A stretch of DNA of 64,000 nucleotides. Source: Alkaliphilus hydrothermalis. GTDB taxonomy: Bacteria > Bacillota > Clostridia > Peptostreptococcales > Natronincolaceae. Positions 26,919 through 36,510 of the stretch are shown here, one piece after another. The notes below the pieces were generated by a model. The model was not told the origin of the DNA. It made no database searches and was given only the letters and a program-made list of their open reading frames with translations. Where the stretch lies: assembly GCF_016908555.1 (NCBI RefSeq), contig NZ_JAFBEE010000016.1, forward strand, positions 4,163-68,162. Direction: 5' to 3'. Position 1 is the first letter of the stretch. Each line of letters starts with the position of its first letter. The translations under genes and the position numbers were made by a program.

Positions 26919-28049
26919 TTGAAAAATAAGGCTGTAACTTTTTTGCGATTAATCGTATTCCTTTTTACGCTACCTATGGTCATTGGGCTTGAGGAAGGAA
27001 TTATGCCATCGGTTATTACTTTATTGTTATTACTTGCTTTGAATACCCAGCTTAGACGTGTCTTCTTAAAAGAAAGAGCTATTGGAATTTCTTTAATCAT
27101 AGATTTGATTTTGATTTTTGTAATCCATCAGAGCTTTGGAGTAAGCTTATTTTTACCCATGTTTATTACTGCTTTTGACGGAGTTAATAATAGCGAAGGA
27201 CATGAGTATGGTTTCTCCATTTTAATCGGAGGGATGTTGTATTACCTAACCAGGGAGATGGATGATCAACAAATAATCTTAAGTTTTTTTGCTCTTCTAC
27301 TGGCACTGGTTTTTGCCTTCTTCTATAAGGGTATGTCAAAGAAGATATCTGAACTGGAGGAAGTTTATGACGATGTTCGGAGATACAGCTATGAACTAGA
27401 GGTAGCAAAAAATCAAATATCCAGCTATTCTCAGCAGGTGGAGCATCTGACTGCCATCAAGGAAAGACAACGGATCTCGGAGGAAATCCATGATACTATT
27501 GGACATAGATTAACAGCCCTTTTGATGCAGATGGAGGCAGGGGTTAGGCTGTTGGACAATGACATAAATACAGGGAAAACTTTCTTAAAGGCATCAGTAG
27601 ATAACCTGAGGGAAAGCATTGAAGTATTACGACAGACTGTTAGAAGTACCATGCCAAAGGAATACAAAAATCTAATCAATTCCTTTGAGGATATGATTAG
27701 AAAGTTTAAGAGGGAAACAGGCACAAATGTGGAATTGCGGGTTGTTGGAATCATTCAAAAACTTTATCCAGGGGTGGAGATGGTGCTGTATAGAAATGCT
27801 CAAGAGGCAATTACCAATGCAGTACGCCATGGAAAAGCAAAAAATATCTTTATTAGCATAACCTACGATAAAGATTGGGTGAAGCTGGTGGTGAAGGATG
27901 ATGGTAAGGGGTGTGAAAGCATAAAAAAAGGAATAGGAATCAGTTCAATGGAGGAAAGATTAAAGTTTGTAGGAGGAAGTCTGGAAATCCTACAAACCGA
28001 CGGATTTGTTATCAAAACTGTTATTCCCTTGGAATCATATAATCTGTAA
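26919..28049 (+). CDS. Sensor histidine kinase (NarL-type partner, HisKA_3)
   Basis: Membrane sensor of the LnrJ/YfiJ kind. Five or six hydrophobic segments fill residues 1-130, followed by a coiled coil (KISELEEVYDDVRRYSYELE), the HisKA_3 phosphoacceptor box RISEEIHDTIGHRLTALL (His in EIHDTIGH) and an ATPase domain with NAVRHGKA (N box) and DDGKGC. I favour the TTG at 26919, which has AAGGTGGTG before it; ATGs at 26883 and 26892 in the same frame lack ribosome binding sites. An extended -10 (TGCTATAAT, 26862-26870) lies just upstream. The response regulator gene follows after 13 bases. Confidence 0.85.
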   Translation: MKNKAVTFLRLIVFLFTLPMVIGLEEGIMPSVITLLLLLALNTQLRRVFLKERAIGISLIIDLILIFVIHQSFGVSLFLPMFITAFDGVNNSEGHEYGFSILIGGMLYYLTREMDDQQIILSFFALLLALVFAFFYKGMSKKISELEEVYDDVRRYSYELEVAKNQISSYSQQVEHLTAIKERQRISEEIHDTIGHRLTALLMQMEAGVRLLDNDINTGKTFLKASVDNLRESIEVLRQTVRSTMPKEYKNLINSFEDMIRKFKRETGTNVELRVVGIIQKLYPGVEMVLYRNAQEAITNAVRHGKAKNIFISITYDKDWVKLVVKDDGKGCESIKKGIGISSMEERLKFVGGSLEILQTDGFVIKTVIPLESYNL

Positions 28050-28062
28050 ATGGGGTGGGAAA

Positions 28063-28698
28063 ATGATTAATATTTTAATAGTAGATGACGACCAAATTAT
28101 TCGAGAGAGTATGAAAATCATTTTATCAATGGATCAGGAAATCAAAGTAGTAGGAACCTGCTGTCATGGGGATGAGGCCTATGACTTTTGTAGAGAAAAT
28201 CCTGTAGATGTTATACTAATGGACATACGAATGCCCATCTGTGATGGGGTCTTGGGTACAAAAAAGATTAAAGAAACCTTTAAGGATATAAAAATAATAA
28301 TCCTCACCACCTTTGATGATGACCGATATATAGTTGCTGCCCTGCAAAATGGAGCTTCTGGCTATCTTTTAAAAAATATCTCCCCTGACAAAGTAATTGA
28401 AGCCATCAAGATTGTCCACGGAGGAAACATGCTAATTCATCCAGAGGTAGCCCCAAAGGTAACAGGACTTTTAATCAAAACCCCAGAGGTGGACTATTCT
28501 AAATATTATATTAACGAGGGGGAAGTCCAAATTATTAAACACATTGCTGAAGGATACAGCAATAAAGACATTGCAGAGAAGGTATTCCTCAGTGAGGGTA
28601 CTGTAAAAAACAAGGTTACCGATATCTTATCAAAATTAAATCTAAGGGATCGTACCCAGATAGCAATCTTTCACCTAAAGGGTGGAAAGATGGATTAG
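28063..28698 (+). CDS. Response regulator, NarL/LuxR type
   Basis: The receiver domain (residues 1-120) has the acidic pocket DDD (9-11), the phosphorylated Asp in ILMDIRMP (about D54), and the conserved Lys in LLKNISPDK. The C-terminal LuxR-type helix-turn-helix reads IAEGYSNKDIAEKVFLSEGT. The start has GGGTGGGA in front. It is the cognate partner of the kinase upstream and very probably activates the ABC exporter genes that start 131 bases downstream, as in B. subtilis LnrK. Confidence 0.9.
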   Translation: MINILIVDDDQIIRESMKIILSMDQEIKVVGTCCHGDEAYDFCRENPVDVILMDIRMPICDGVLGTKKIKETFKDIKIIILTTFDDDRYIVAALQNGASGYLLKNISPDKVIEAIKIVHGGNMLIHPEVAPKVTGLLIKTPEVDYSKYYINEGEVQIIKHIAEGYSNKDIAEKVFLSEGTVKNKVTDILSKLNLRDRTQIAIFHLKGGKMD

Positions 28699-28829
28699 GA
28701 TTTGGAGACAAAGTAGATGAGGGCTTTTTAACAGACATAGTGACTTAAGTCATTAGACATGATGACCTTCGACAATAGAAAATACTGGGAATTCAGTATA
28801 AAATAGAACCATAGAAAGGGTCAGGGGGA

Positions 28830-29768
28830 ATGGATATGTCAATCAAACTAACAAATGTAGTTAAACGATATGATAGCAAGCTGGCGGTGGATCAAGTTAG
28901 CTTAAATATTCAACAGGGGGAAATTTTTGGTCTACTTGGACCAAACGGTGCTGGAAAAAGTACCACCATTAAAATGATTATGGGACTATTAAAACCCAAC
29001 AGTGGAGAAATTATTGTTCATGGATTGGATATCAAAAGCAAAAGCATGGAGGTCAAAAAGTTACTGGGAATGGTACCTCAAGACATTGCTATTTACGATA
29101 ATATTTCAGCTAGAGAAAATGTAGGCTTCTTTGGTAGCCTTTACGGATTAAGGGGAAAAGAACTCAAGAAGGCCGTTGACGAAGCCCTTGAATATACTGG
29201 GCTTTTAGATAGACAAAAGGAAAAACCAAAGAAATTTTCTGGGGGAATGAAGCGAAGATTAAATATAGCCTGTGCCATTGTTCATAAGCCTGAGATTATC
29301 ATCATGGATGAGCCAACAGTAGGAATCGATCCCCAATCAAGAAATCACATCTTAGAATCCGTAAGGGAGTTAAATAGAAGAGGGGCAACAGTAATCTACA
29401 CCAGTCACTATATGGAGGAAGTAGAAAACCTTTGTCATCGAGTAGGCATCATAGACCACGGAAAACTAATCGCTTTAGGCACCAAAGAAGAATTGAAAAT
29501 GCAAATGAACCAAGAGCAATTGATACAGATTGAAGCCTCAGATATTAGATTTAACGTTGTAAATGAAATCAAAAAGCTACAGGGGGTTATCAATGTTTCT
29601 GTAAAAGAAAATATATTGGAGGTACTCACTAAAAACGCCCAACAGCTTTTACAGGATATACTGTTTGTAATGGGTAAAGGAAACACAACGATAAGAAATA
29701 TATCCCTACAGGAGCCAGATTTAGAAAGTGTTTTCCTTTCACTAACTGGAAGGACTTTGAGGGATTAA
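28830..29768 (+). CDS. ABC exporter ATP-binding protein (LnrL/NatA-like)
   Basis: Drug-export ATPase of 312 aa with Walker A GPNGAGKST (about 39-47), signature FSGGMKRR, Walker B IIIMDEPTVGIDP and switch His in YTSHYMEE, plus the C-terminal extension common in DrrA/NatA-like proteins (ESVFLSLTGR at the end). AGGGGGA precedes the ATG. The kinase-regulator-ATPase-permease-permease order equals B. subtilis lnrJKLMN (yfiJKLMN), which confers resistance to linear polyenes; the substrate here is not known. Confidence 0.88.
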   Translation: MDMSIKLTNVVKRYDSKLAVDQVSLNIQQGEIFGLLGPNGAGKSTTIKMIMGLLKPNSGEIIVHGLDIKSKSMEVKKLLGMVPQDIAIYDNISARENVGFFGSLYGLRGKELKKAVDEALEYTGLLDRQKEKPKKFSGGMKRRLNIACAIVHKPEIIIMDEPTVGIDPQSRNHILESVRELNRRGATVIYTSHYMEEVENLCHRVGIIDHGKLIALGTKEELKMQMNQEQLIQIEASDIRFNVVNEIKKLQGVINVSVKENILEVLTKNAQQLLQDILFVMGKGNTTIRNISLQEPDLESVFLSLTGRTLRD

Positions 29769-29780
29769 GGGGGTGCTAGA

Positions 29781-30560
29781 ATGGTATTGTGGAGTATTGC
29801 AGTGAAAAATTTTAAAGACTTAGCAAAAAATTATCTGCTATTGTTCTTTTTAATTTTAATACCCTTGATGCAGATTTATTTAATTAGCGATATCAGTCAA
29901 AATGCTGCCCAAGGGGGGATAGATCTTCAAGAGGGTTTTGTAGAATTAATTACCCTCACCAGTGGGTCCAGTGATTTGTTACAAACCTTTACTGCAGGAA
30001 TATTGGTACAATTTCTTTTAATCACCAGTATGATTGCTGGGGCAACAATCGTGGCGGAACGGGAGCAAAATACCATGATGAGAATTTATGCTGCTCCTGT
30101 TAGTAAAATTAAGATGTTGACGGGAATATTACTGGGACATTCGGCTACTGTATTGATGATTACTTCCATTATTATTGTATCTTCATTTAAACTATTTGAT
30201 GTTTCTTGGGGAGACTCTTGGATTAATACAATGATTGTTACCCTAATGGGAGTCTTTGTTGGAACGGCAATGTCATTTCTAATCTCAGCAATATTCAATA
30301 ATCCCAAGATTGCTGGTGGGATAATGTCCATTGTGGTTATCGGAATGACCTTTATGAGCGGTGGGTTGATTCAGACAGATAAATTGGATACAGTATCAAA
30401 ATTCACCATTAATAAATGGATTGCAGAATCCTATATCACCTTAGCCCAAGGTGGTGGGCTGCAGGATATAATCATGAATCTAACCATCATTGCATTGATT
30501 GGAACAGTATTAATACTGACTGCAAGTTTTCTATACAGGAGAGAGGATCTATATGAATAG
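29781..30560 (+). CDS. ABC-2 type permease, first subunit
   Basis: Membrane protein of 259 aa with six predicted helices: one N-terminal (LLLFFLILIPLMQIYLI), a long extracytoplasmic loop, then five C-terminal ones. The segment VAEREQNTMMRIYAAPVS is the conserved cytoplasmic coupling region of ABC-2 permeases. Start behind GGGGGTG; the next gene overlaps it by 8 bases, so the two subunits are translationally coupled and probably form a heterodimer with the ATPase LnrL-like protein. Confidence 0.82.
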   Translation: MVLWSIAVKNFKDLAKNYLLLFFLILIPLMQIYLISDISQNAAQGGIDLQEGFVELITLTSGSSDLLQTFTAGILVQFLLITSMIAGATIVAEREQNTMMRIYAAPVSKIKMLTGILLGHSATVLMITSIIIVSSFKLFDVSWGDSWINTMIVTLMGVFVGTAMSFLISAIFNNPKIAGGIMSIVVIGMTFMSGGLIQTDKLDTVSKFTINKWIAESYITLAQGGGLQDIIMNLTIIALIGTVLILTASFLYRREDLYE

Positions 30561-31590
30561 TATATTGATTGCTTTAAATGTCATGAGAAGACTATTGAGG
30601 GAGCTTACTTCCCTAGGATTTATTTTCATCTTTCCTGTGATTGCGGCGGTATTGGCAGTGCTAATGTTTGGTGGAGCAGAACCAATAAAGCTAGGACTTG
30701 GAAACATACCTCAAAATGACTATGGGCTAATAGACTATATAGAGGCAACTGGAAAATATGATGTCCTAGTGGTGGAGGAAGGAAATCTTCAAGAACTGAT
30801 TGAAATCAAAAAAATCAAGTGCGGTGTTGTTTTTCCACATGAAATCGGGTTAGAAAATAAAATCAAACTCATTAGTCAAAAACAGGATGAGGATGTCATC
30901 AATCTCATGGGGGAACTGGAGGGCTATATGGCAGCAGCTATTGGCGGAAATCCCCCACAGGTGGAGGTCACTGCCGAAGAAGAAGGAAAACAACATCAGG
31001 CAAAAGTTGCAATAGGGATGATTTCAATGTTTATTATCATGTTTATTGGAACGGGAATGCAATTGTTGATTGAGGATAAACGTCTAAAAACCTTCATGAG
31101 AAGTTTCTGTGCTCCTTTGAAGGAATACGAAATGGCATTAGGGCATCTTATGGCCAATTTTGTATTAGGGGTTTTGCAAATTACTGTATTTTTAATAGTA
31201 GCAACAATCATCTTTAAATATGACTTTGGAACAAGTATTTTAAATGTTTTCCTGCTGTTGGTGATTTTCTTAATGACAGCCATTGGTCTAGGGATTGGGG
31301 TTGTGGGATTTGTTAAAGATGGAGAGAAATATAACATGGTGGTAACAATTATTGCCGTCACATTAAGCTTTATTGGGGGAGCCTTCTTCCCAATAGAATT
31401 TATGAATGACTTTATACAGAAGTTATCAAATCTAACTCCTCAGAAATGGTTGATTGAGGCGTTTCTAAAACTATGGGAAAGGCAGAGTATATTAAACATT
31501 GGAAATGAAATATTTATACTACTGCTATTCGGTCTAGTATTCTTTACCTTCGGAGTGAAGACCTTGAGACTAACCACCGAGGATTTATAG
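30553..31590 (+). CDS. ABC-2 type permease, second subunit
   Basis: Membrane protein of 345 aa: N-terminal helix, a large extracytoplasmic domain (about residues 35-150), then five or six helices. The coupling segment EDKRLKTFMRSFCAPLKEYEM is present, and the LTPQKWLIEAF motif near the C-terminus is typical of this class. It overlaps the previous gene and starts behind AGGAGAGAGG. It completes the two-component-regulated exporter. Confidence 0.82.
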   Translation: MNSILIALNVMRRLLRELTSLGFIFIFPVIAAVLAVLMFGGAEPIKLGLGNIPQNDYGLIDYIEATGKYDVLVVEEGNLQELIEIKKIKCGVVFPHEIGLENKIKLISQKQDEDVINLMGELEGYMAAAIGGNPPQVEVTAEEEGKQHQAKVAIGMISMFIIMFIGTGMQLLIEDKRLKTFMRSFCAPLKEYEMALGHLMANFVLGVLQITVFLIVATIIFKYDFGTSILNVFLLLVIFLMTAIGLGIGVVGFVKDGEKYNMVVTIIAVTLSFIGGAFFPIEFMNDFIQKLSNLTPQKWLIEAFLKLWERQSILNIGNEIFILLLFGLVFFTFGVKTLRLTTEDL

Positions 31591-31640
31591 GGAGTAGGAT
31601 AGTAGATTGATGAAATAACAATAAATCAATAGAAAACAAT

Positions 31641-31688
31641 AAAAATAAAAATAGAAATAGAAATACAAATAGAAATAGAATAAAGAAA
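31641..31688 (+). repeat. A-rich hexamer microsatellite
   Basis: About eight imperfect copies of AAATAG/AAAATA in tandem between two divergent-ended operons. A low-complexity tract prone to slippage; no gene. Confidence 0.65.
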
Positions 31689-31843
31689 CAAACCATCGTA
31701 GAAAAAGCAGAGGGCAAAGAGAGAAAATGAAGAAAAAAAGCGTAGAGAAATTGTAATGAACAATCATCTCTATGCTTTTAGTTTTTTAGTTTGGTATTTC
31801 AACGAATCCTTGACCGATACGTAATTTATGTTATGATTTCAAA

Positions 31844-32566
31844 TTATAATACCTTACTTAAGAAATCCTGAGTCCTTGGATGCTGAGGATGACTAAACAA
31901 CTGACTTGGGGTGTTTTGCTCGACGATTTGTCCATCATCCATAAAGAGGACTCTGCTGGCAACCTCTCTGGCAAATCCCATTTCATGGGTCACCACCACC
32001 ATGGTCATTCCTTCTGATGCCAACTCCTTCATCACATCCAATACTTCCCCCACCATCTCAGGGTCAAGGGCAGAGGTGGGTTCATCAAATAGGAGAACGT
32101 CGGGAGACATAGCCAATGCCCTAGCAATAGCAATCCTTTGTTTTTGTCCCCCAGAGAGCTTGTTGGGGTAGCTTTGGGCTTTATCGGAAAGTCCGATTCT
32201 TTTTAAAAGTCTATGGGAAGTTTTTTCTGCTTCCTCCTTGCAAATCCCCTTTACCTTAATAGGGGCGATTGTGATATTTTCCAACACTGTCATATGGGGA
32301 AAGAGGTTAAACTGTTGGAAAACCATCCCCATTTTCTCCCGATGAAGATTGATATTGACAGATTTATCGGTGATGGAAGTACCTTCAAAATTAATTTCAC
32401 CACTGGTGGGTTCCTCCAACAGATTCAAACATCTCAGAAATGTGCTTTTGCCAGAGCCGCTGGGACCAATGACAACAACAACCTCGCCCTTTTTAATAGA
32501 TTCATTAATACTCTTTAATACTGTGAGCTTTCCAAAGTTTTTTGTAAGATTACTTACCTTAATCAC
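31844..32566 (-). CDS. glnQ: Polar amino acid ABC importer, ATP-binding protein
   Basis: ATPase of 240 aa, the usual size for GlnQ/ArtM proteins. Walker [10 protein letters not shown] (residue about 34), Q-loop [14 protein letters not shown], signature [16 protein letters not shown] and Walker [14 protein letters not shown] are all intact, with the switch His in VVVTHEM. It is the last gene of the three-gene importer and overlaps the permease gene by 8 bases. The specific amino acid cannot be told from sequence; the gene symbol follows the family name. Confidence 0.9.
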   Translation of the reverse strand: MIKVSNLTKNFGKLTVLKSINESIKKGEVVVVIGPSGSGKSTFLRCLNLLEEPTSGEINFEGTSITDKSVNINLHREKMGMVFQQFNLFPHMTVLENITIAPIKVKGICKEEAEKTSHRLLKRIGLSDKAQSYPNKLSGGQKQRIAIARALAMSPDVLLFDEPTSALDPEMVGEVLDVMKELASEGMTMVVVTHEMGFAREVASRVLFMDDGQIVEQNTPSQLFSHPQHPRTQDFLSKVL

Positions 32567-33209
32567 TGGCCCTCATGCTCCTTTCTGCAATTCCAAGGAA
32601 TTTTGATATACTAAAAGTTAATACAAAGTAGATTATTGCTGCGACGATCAGGGGCGTAAAGGGTTTATAAGTGATTCCCCGTACCACATCCGTCTTGTAC
32701 ATCAGCTCATGGATACCAATTACTGATACAATAGCAGATTCTTTAATGATGACGATAAATTCATTCCCCAATGCAGGAAGAATATTTTTAAATGCTTGAG
32801 GGATAATAACCTCCTTCATGGTCATTTTGTAGGACATCCCCAAGGATCTTCCTGCCTCCATTTGGCCCTTGTCGATGGACTGGATTCCACCTCGGATAAT
32901 CTCTGCCACATAGGCCCCGCTGTTGAGGGATACTGCAAAAATCCCCGCCACCATATCAGGTAAATCAATACCAATATGGGGTAGTCCATAATATATTAGA
33001 AAAAGTTGAACCAGTAGAGGTGTTCCTCTGACAAATTCAATATAGGCAGAAGCCAGGAACTTTACAGGTTTCTTTTCTGAAAGCTTCATCAATGCAAGGA
33101 TTACCCCCACCATTGTCCCGCCTAATACTGAGAAAAAGGCAAGAAGCACTGTATTGATGGTTCCACTGAGGAAAAATTGATAATATGTTGTGATAAATTC
33201 TAAATCCAT
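32559..33209 (-). CDS. Polar amino acid ABC importer, permease
   Basis: Permease of 216 aa of the HisM/GlnP family with about five membrane helices. The EAA loop motif reads [22 protein letters not shown] (key: EAGRSLG...IIPQA), the docking site for the ATPase. Starts about 48 bases after the binding-protein gene behind AAAGGGGG. One permease gene only, so the transporter works as a homodimer of this subunit. Confidence 0.9.
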   Translation of the reverse strand: MDLEFITTYYQFFLSGTINTVLLAFFSVLGGTMVGVILALMKLSEKKPVKFLASAYIEFVRGTPLLVQLFLIYYGLPHIGIDLPDMVAGIFAVSLNSGAYVAEIIRGGIQSIDKGQMEAGRSLGMSYKMTMKEVIIPQAFKNILPALGNEFIVIIKESAIVSVIGIHELMYKTDVVRGITYKPFTPLIVAAIIYFVLTFSISKFLGIAERSMRASD

Positions 33210-33256
33210 AGGTCGGTCCCCCTTTGTTGTAATCCCTATCCCTATAAAGGGAGTAA

Positions 33257-34111
33257 CTATTCTTCTTCAGATAAGATAGTTGCTTCGTGGATTAATTGAT
33301 TAATCTTATCTTCAGCAATTAATCTATCTAGAGTTTGGTTGATGGCCTCAACTAAATCTTCATTATTCTTTTTAATAGCAACAGCTACACCCTCTTCAGC
33401 ACCAAAGGAAATGCTAGGAACAAATAAATCAGAGCTGTTTTTTTCATATGCCTTAGCAACTGAAGAAGATAGGACGATTCCATCTATTTTGTTATTTTTT
33501 AATTCCAGTACTAAGTCAGTGATTTTTCCTAATAGTTTTGCTTCTGCTCCAGGGATCTTCGTTAAAGCAATCTCCTCCTGTAGAGTCGTTTTCTGAGCAC
33601 CAATAGTTAATCCAGCTAAATCCTCAATGGTCTGAATTTTGTCTTGATCCTCGGCTCTAACAAGTAATGTCTGCTCTGCTTGATAGTATGTTTTTGAGAA
33701 ATCAACACTTTTCTTTCTTTCCTCTGTAGCCGACATACCTGCAATGACAAAGTCAACATTACCAGCCTCTAATGCAGCCAATAAACCTTCAAACTTCATA
33801 TCTTTAATTTCTAACTCAACCCCAAGATCCTTTGCAATCTCCTTAGCAATTTCAATATCAAAACCAACAATCTCTGGCTTACCATTAATCACCTTGTGGA
33901 ACTCATAGGGAGGATAGTCGGCAGATGTACCAAGAACTAACTTACCAGCCTTTTTAATTTCATCAGTTTTTGTTTCAACAGCAGTGTTTTGAGTAGAATC
34001 ACTGTCCACATCACCAGTAGTAGTGGAGGCACATCCAGTCAACAGACTGCCCACCATTACCATAAGTAGTAATGCAATGATTGTTTTTTGAATTGTTTTG
34101 ATTTTTTTCAT
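33257..34111 (-). CDS. Polar amino acid ABC importer, substrate-binding lipoprotein
   Basis: SBP_bac_3 family protein of 284 aa. The signal peptide ends in SLLTGCAST (lipobox Cys26), so it is a lipoprotein. Family blocks are GTSADYPPYEF, GFDIEIAKEIAKDLG, MKFEGLLAALEAGNVDFVI and GMSATEERKKSVDFS. The arginine seen after FVIAG in many members is not where the family has it (here GMSATEERK), but the overall fold sequence is standard. It is the first gene of the importer operon and is driven by the promoter at 34194-34222. Confidence 0.9.
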   Translation of the reverse strand: MKKIKTIQKTIIALLLMVMVGSLLTGCASTTTGDVDSDSTQNTAVETKTDEIKKAGKLVLGTSADYPPYEFHKVINGKPEIVGFDIEIAKEIAKDLGVELEIKDMKFEGLLAALEAGNVDFVIAGMSATEERKKSVDFSKTYYQAEQTLLVRAEDQDKIQTIEDLAGLTIGAQKTTLQEEIALTKIPGAEAKLLGKITDLVLELKNNKIDGIVLSSSVAKAYEKNSSDLFVPSISFGAEEGVAVAIKKNNEDLVEAINQTLDRLIAEDKINQLIHEATILSEEE

Positions 34112-34193
34112 TTTCTTTTGTCACTCCTTTTAATGTTTTGTTTTTTTAGTGTTAGATTTTTTCCAGTAGAATTTTTATAAACTTCATTGAGTT

Positions 34194-34222
34194 ATTATAC
34201 AAATATATTTATAATTATGCAA
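34194..34222 (-). promoter_or_regulatory. SigA-type promoter of the amino acid importer operon
   Basis: On the minus strand TTGCAT (complement of 34217-34222) and TATAAT (complement of 34194-34199) are 17 bp apart; the leader would be about 75 bases. Nothing else is recognisable in the gap 34223-34600. Confidence 0.75.
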
Positions 34223-34608
34223 TAGGTTTTTGATAAATTTTTTATAAAATAATTTAGGAAACTTTTGGTTGTAAAATTAAGCTGTTAGACGAATTAAAAA
34301 ACGGAATTAAAGAAGATGGGTTTTTAAAATATAGGGTGATTGTTGTGATGATTGGAAATGTTGATATTTAGTGGAATTTGTATGGGGAAAGGTTGAGTAG
34401 CTTAAGTTAAGAAGTTGAATATGCATTTTAATCTAGTTAGTTTCTATGATGAATTGATAATGTAAAATACTACATTTTGACTCATTGATAAACTATGCAT
34501 AAACTGAATAAATATACACGAAATGTATAAAGTCTAGTTCGAGTAATATCCCATAATTTGGTGTGCAGTTGTATAAAATACTGGGTAATTGTGGTATATT
34601 TAATGTAG

Positions 34609-34956
34609 AAGAGACAAAAGGTTTTTCTAGCTACTTCTTTATTTGTAGGGTGTACTCATAATCAGGTAGATTCTTCAAATTTTGAATATGACTATGGAGG
34701 ATATGAGGATTATACCTATAGCTTTGGAGAAAAAACATTTAGTTTTAAATATCCTGCAAGTTGGGTCGTTGTAGAACAAAAGTCTAAAAAAGGTGATTTT
34801 TATAGTAAGAAAACTGACGATAAGGTAGACATGTATGTATTATATGAGAAGGAAGATGCCGAGGGATTTCATAGCGCAAGGGTGAGGATAACGAAGGAGT
34901 TTTATAATCAATATAAGGATGAGATTTGGCACATTTTGGGGAGTTTGGAGTATTAG
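34609..34956 (+). pseudogene. Lipoprotein gene lacking a usable start codon
   Basis: A frame of 115 codons encodes KRQKVFLATSLFVGC, a typical signal peptide with lipobox, then an acidic Tyr-rich segment and a PsbP-like domain start (KTFSFKYPASWVVVEQK) ending GSLEY. But the codons in front are ATG-TAG, so an in-frame amber follows the only ATG, and there is no ribosome binding site. Either the gene is dead by a point change at codon 2, or an unusual start is used. The following gene begins 21 bases downstream. Confidence 0.55.
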
Positions 34957-34976
34957 CATTAAGAGGAGGAGATGGA

Positions 34977-35291
34977 ATGGAGAAAAACAAATTTCTAACA
35001 GTGGCCATTGTACTATTGGCTTTTAGCATTATATTTGGTTCGATTTATATTGGGGATTCCATAAGACAGGTGGCTAATCAAAGTGCCAATGTCTCTTCTG
35101 ACACAGATGATATTCTAGATTTTGATGGAGCTGCGGAGTACTTAAATATTAGTAAAAGTGACTTAGCAAAGATTATCTCTACAAGAAGCTCAACCTCGGG
35201 GATCAAGTATGTTAAGGTTAAGGGAAAATATATCTTTAGTAAAGTAGCGTTGAATGAATGGTTGAAGAATACTTGGATGGAGATGGATTAA
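34977..35291 (+). CDS. Membrane-anchored helix-turn-helix (excisionase-like) protein
   Basis: 104 aa. Residues 6-26 form one membrane helix (LTVAIVLLAFSIIFGSIYIG); a short Ser-rich linker leads to a MerR/excisionase-type DNA-binding domain (FDGAAEYLNISKSDLAKII... YVKVKGKYIFSKVALNEW). The topology implies a cytoplasmic DNA-binding domain tethered to the membrane. The ATG at 34977 follows GAGGAGGAG. It lies directly after the damaged lipoprotein gene, probably once an operon. No function is known to me. Confidence 0.65.
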   Translation: MEKNKFLTVAIVLLAFSIIFGSIYIGDSIRQVANQSANVSSDTDDILDFDGAAEYLNISKSDLAKIISTRSSTSGIKYVKVKGKYIFSKVALNEWLKNTWMEMD

Positions 35292-35338
35292 GATTAATAG
35301 GGATTAGAATAATATAATGGAAAAGATAGAGTCAATAC

Positions 35339-35376
35339 AGAGAAACACCCTCGGTGTAGCAGGGTGTTTCTCTAAT
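35339..35376 (+). terminator. Intrinsic terminator
   Basis: AGAGAAACACCCT (35339-35351) pairs with AGGGTGTTTCTCT (35361-35373), a perfect 13-bp stem with a 9-base loop; it separates the HTH gene from the convergent HAD gene. Confidence 0.85.
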
Positions 35377-35487
35377 CATTAAGTCAAAAGAGTAAATCAT
35401 CCTGCCTGGCCCCCGAGATTTTGAAAGAGCCTATTATCGAGTATTGAGAAAATGCAAAAACTAGGGATGCTGGAAATCGCATATCAA

Positions 35488-36126
35488 CTATCCTATATAC
35501 TTCAGCACATCACCCAAGTCATCAGTCCTTAAATAAACATCAGCCTTACCAACTAGACAATCAGAATAGTTAATAGCGATTGATTTGCCACATTTACTGA
35601 AAACTCCAATATCAGATTCACCATCGCCGATTGCAATGGTTTTACGTATATCAATACCCACTTCACTACAATATAACTCCAAACTTTTAAGTTTTGCCTC
35701 TTCTCCTAAATGCTCGATGATTCTTCCAGTAAAAATATTCTCTTGCACTTCATAATTACTTCCGTATACGGCATCAAAACCAAACATTTCCCCCACGATT
35801 CTTGCAACTTGAACTGGACCCGCTGTTACTAAAATACACTTCATCCCCTGATCTTTAATATACTGGATTACGTGGTCGATATTTTCAATAAATTGAATAC
35901 GATCTTTAAAGCAAGATGATACTTTTTCAATATTCAAACCCTTCATAAGTTTAACCTTAATATAATCTGCTTCTATCCATGAAATTTCTCTTTTTTCTTC
36001 CCGTGTTTCAATCTTTAATAATTCTTCTAACCCATCATTAATTCCACAGAGATATTTTACTGAATCAGTGTTTCTAATCAATGTTCCGTCCATGTCAAAG
36101 CAAACTAATCTAAAGTTTTTCTCCAT
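35488..36126 (-). CDS. HAD-family phosphatase (phosphoserine phosphatase-like)
   Basis: 212-aa HAD subfamily IB hydrolase. Motif I is FDMDGTLIR with the nucleophile and acid/base Asp (D10, D12), motif II is LVTAGP, and motif III-IV is AIGDGESDIGVF. Cap insertion and length resemble SerB and its relatives, but phosphoserine specificity cannot be claimed. A GGGGGG-type site precedes the ATG. It stands alone. Confidence 0.82.
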   Translation of the reverse strand: MEKNFRLVCFDMDGTLIRNTDSVKYLCGINDGLEELLKIETREEKREISWIEADYIKVKLMKGLNIEKVSSCFKDRIQFIENIDHVIQYIKDQGMKCILVTAGPVQVARIVGEMFGFDAVYGSNYEVQENIFTGRIIEHLGEEAKLKSLELYCSEVGIDIRKTIAIGDGESDIGVFSKCGKSIAINYSDCLVGKADVYLRTDDLGDVLKYIG

Positions 36127-36265
36127 AGTTAACCCCCCTTACGAATTGACAATACATTTGTTATACGATTGTATCAGCTATATGGAAATTATAGCATATT
36201 GACTTTAGTTAAACTATCTAAAGTTAGTAAAATGATAAATGATAGAGTAGAGGGAATTGAACACT

Positions 36266-36440
36266 ATGAGTGAAAAACAAAAACTATTCTTAGAATATTA
36301 TCTGATTTAACTACAATAAGTGATATTATAAGAAAAAGGTAATCGTAAATAGCAGGGTTGGTTACTACCTAACTTCACAAAAGAAGGGAGGTGGTGAGAT
36401 ATGATGTAATTGGAGTATACTCATTAAATCATTTTTTTTA
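36266..36440 (+). other. Gap with degenerate micro-ORFs, possible toxin relic
   Basis: In the 654-base gap before psuK there is a 14-codon frame (MSEKQKLFLEYYLI, 36266-36310) and, at 36384-36408, a very strong ribosome binding site (GAAGGGAGGTGGTGAG) followed by ATG-ATG-stop. Such a site directly before a tiny hydrophobic frame and a terminator is the layout of holin-like type I toxins in Firmicutes, but no intact toxin frame exists. Confidence 0.3.
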
Positions 36441-36510
36441 CTTCTTACACCTCTAAATATTTTTAAGCCCTTTTCAGAAGCAGTAAAACAACTTATAATA
36501 AAAGACCCAG

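Noticed and set aside
34603..34611. UAG readthrough as pyrrolysine after the ATG of the lipoprotein frame
   Set aside because: A Pyl as second residue of a signal peptide makes no sense, there is no ribosome binding site, and no pyl gene is seen; a lost start is simpler.
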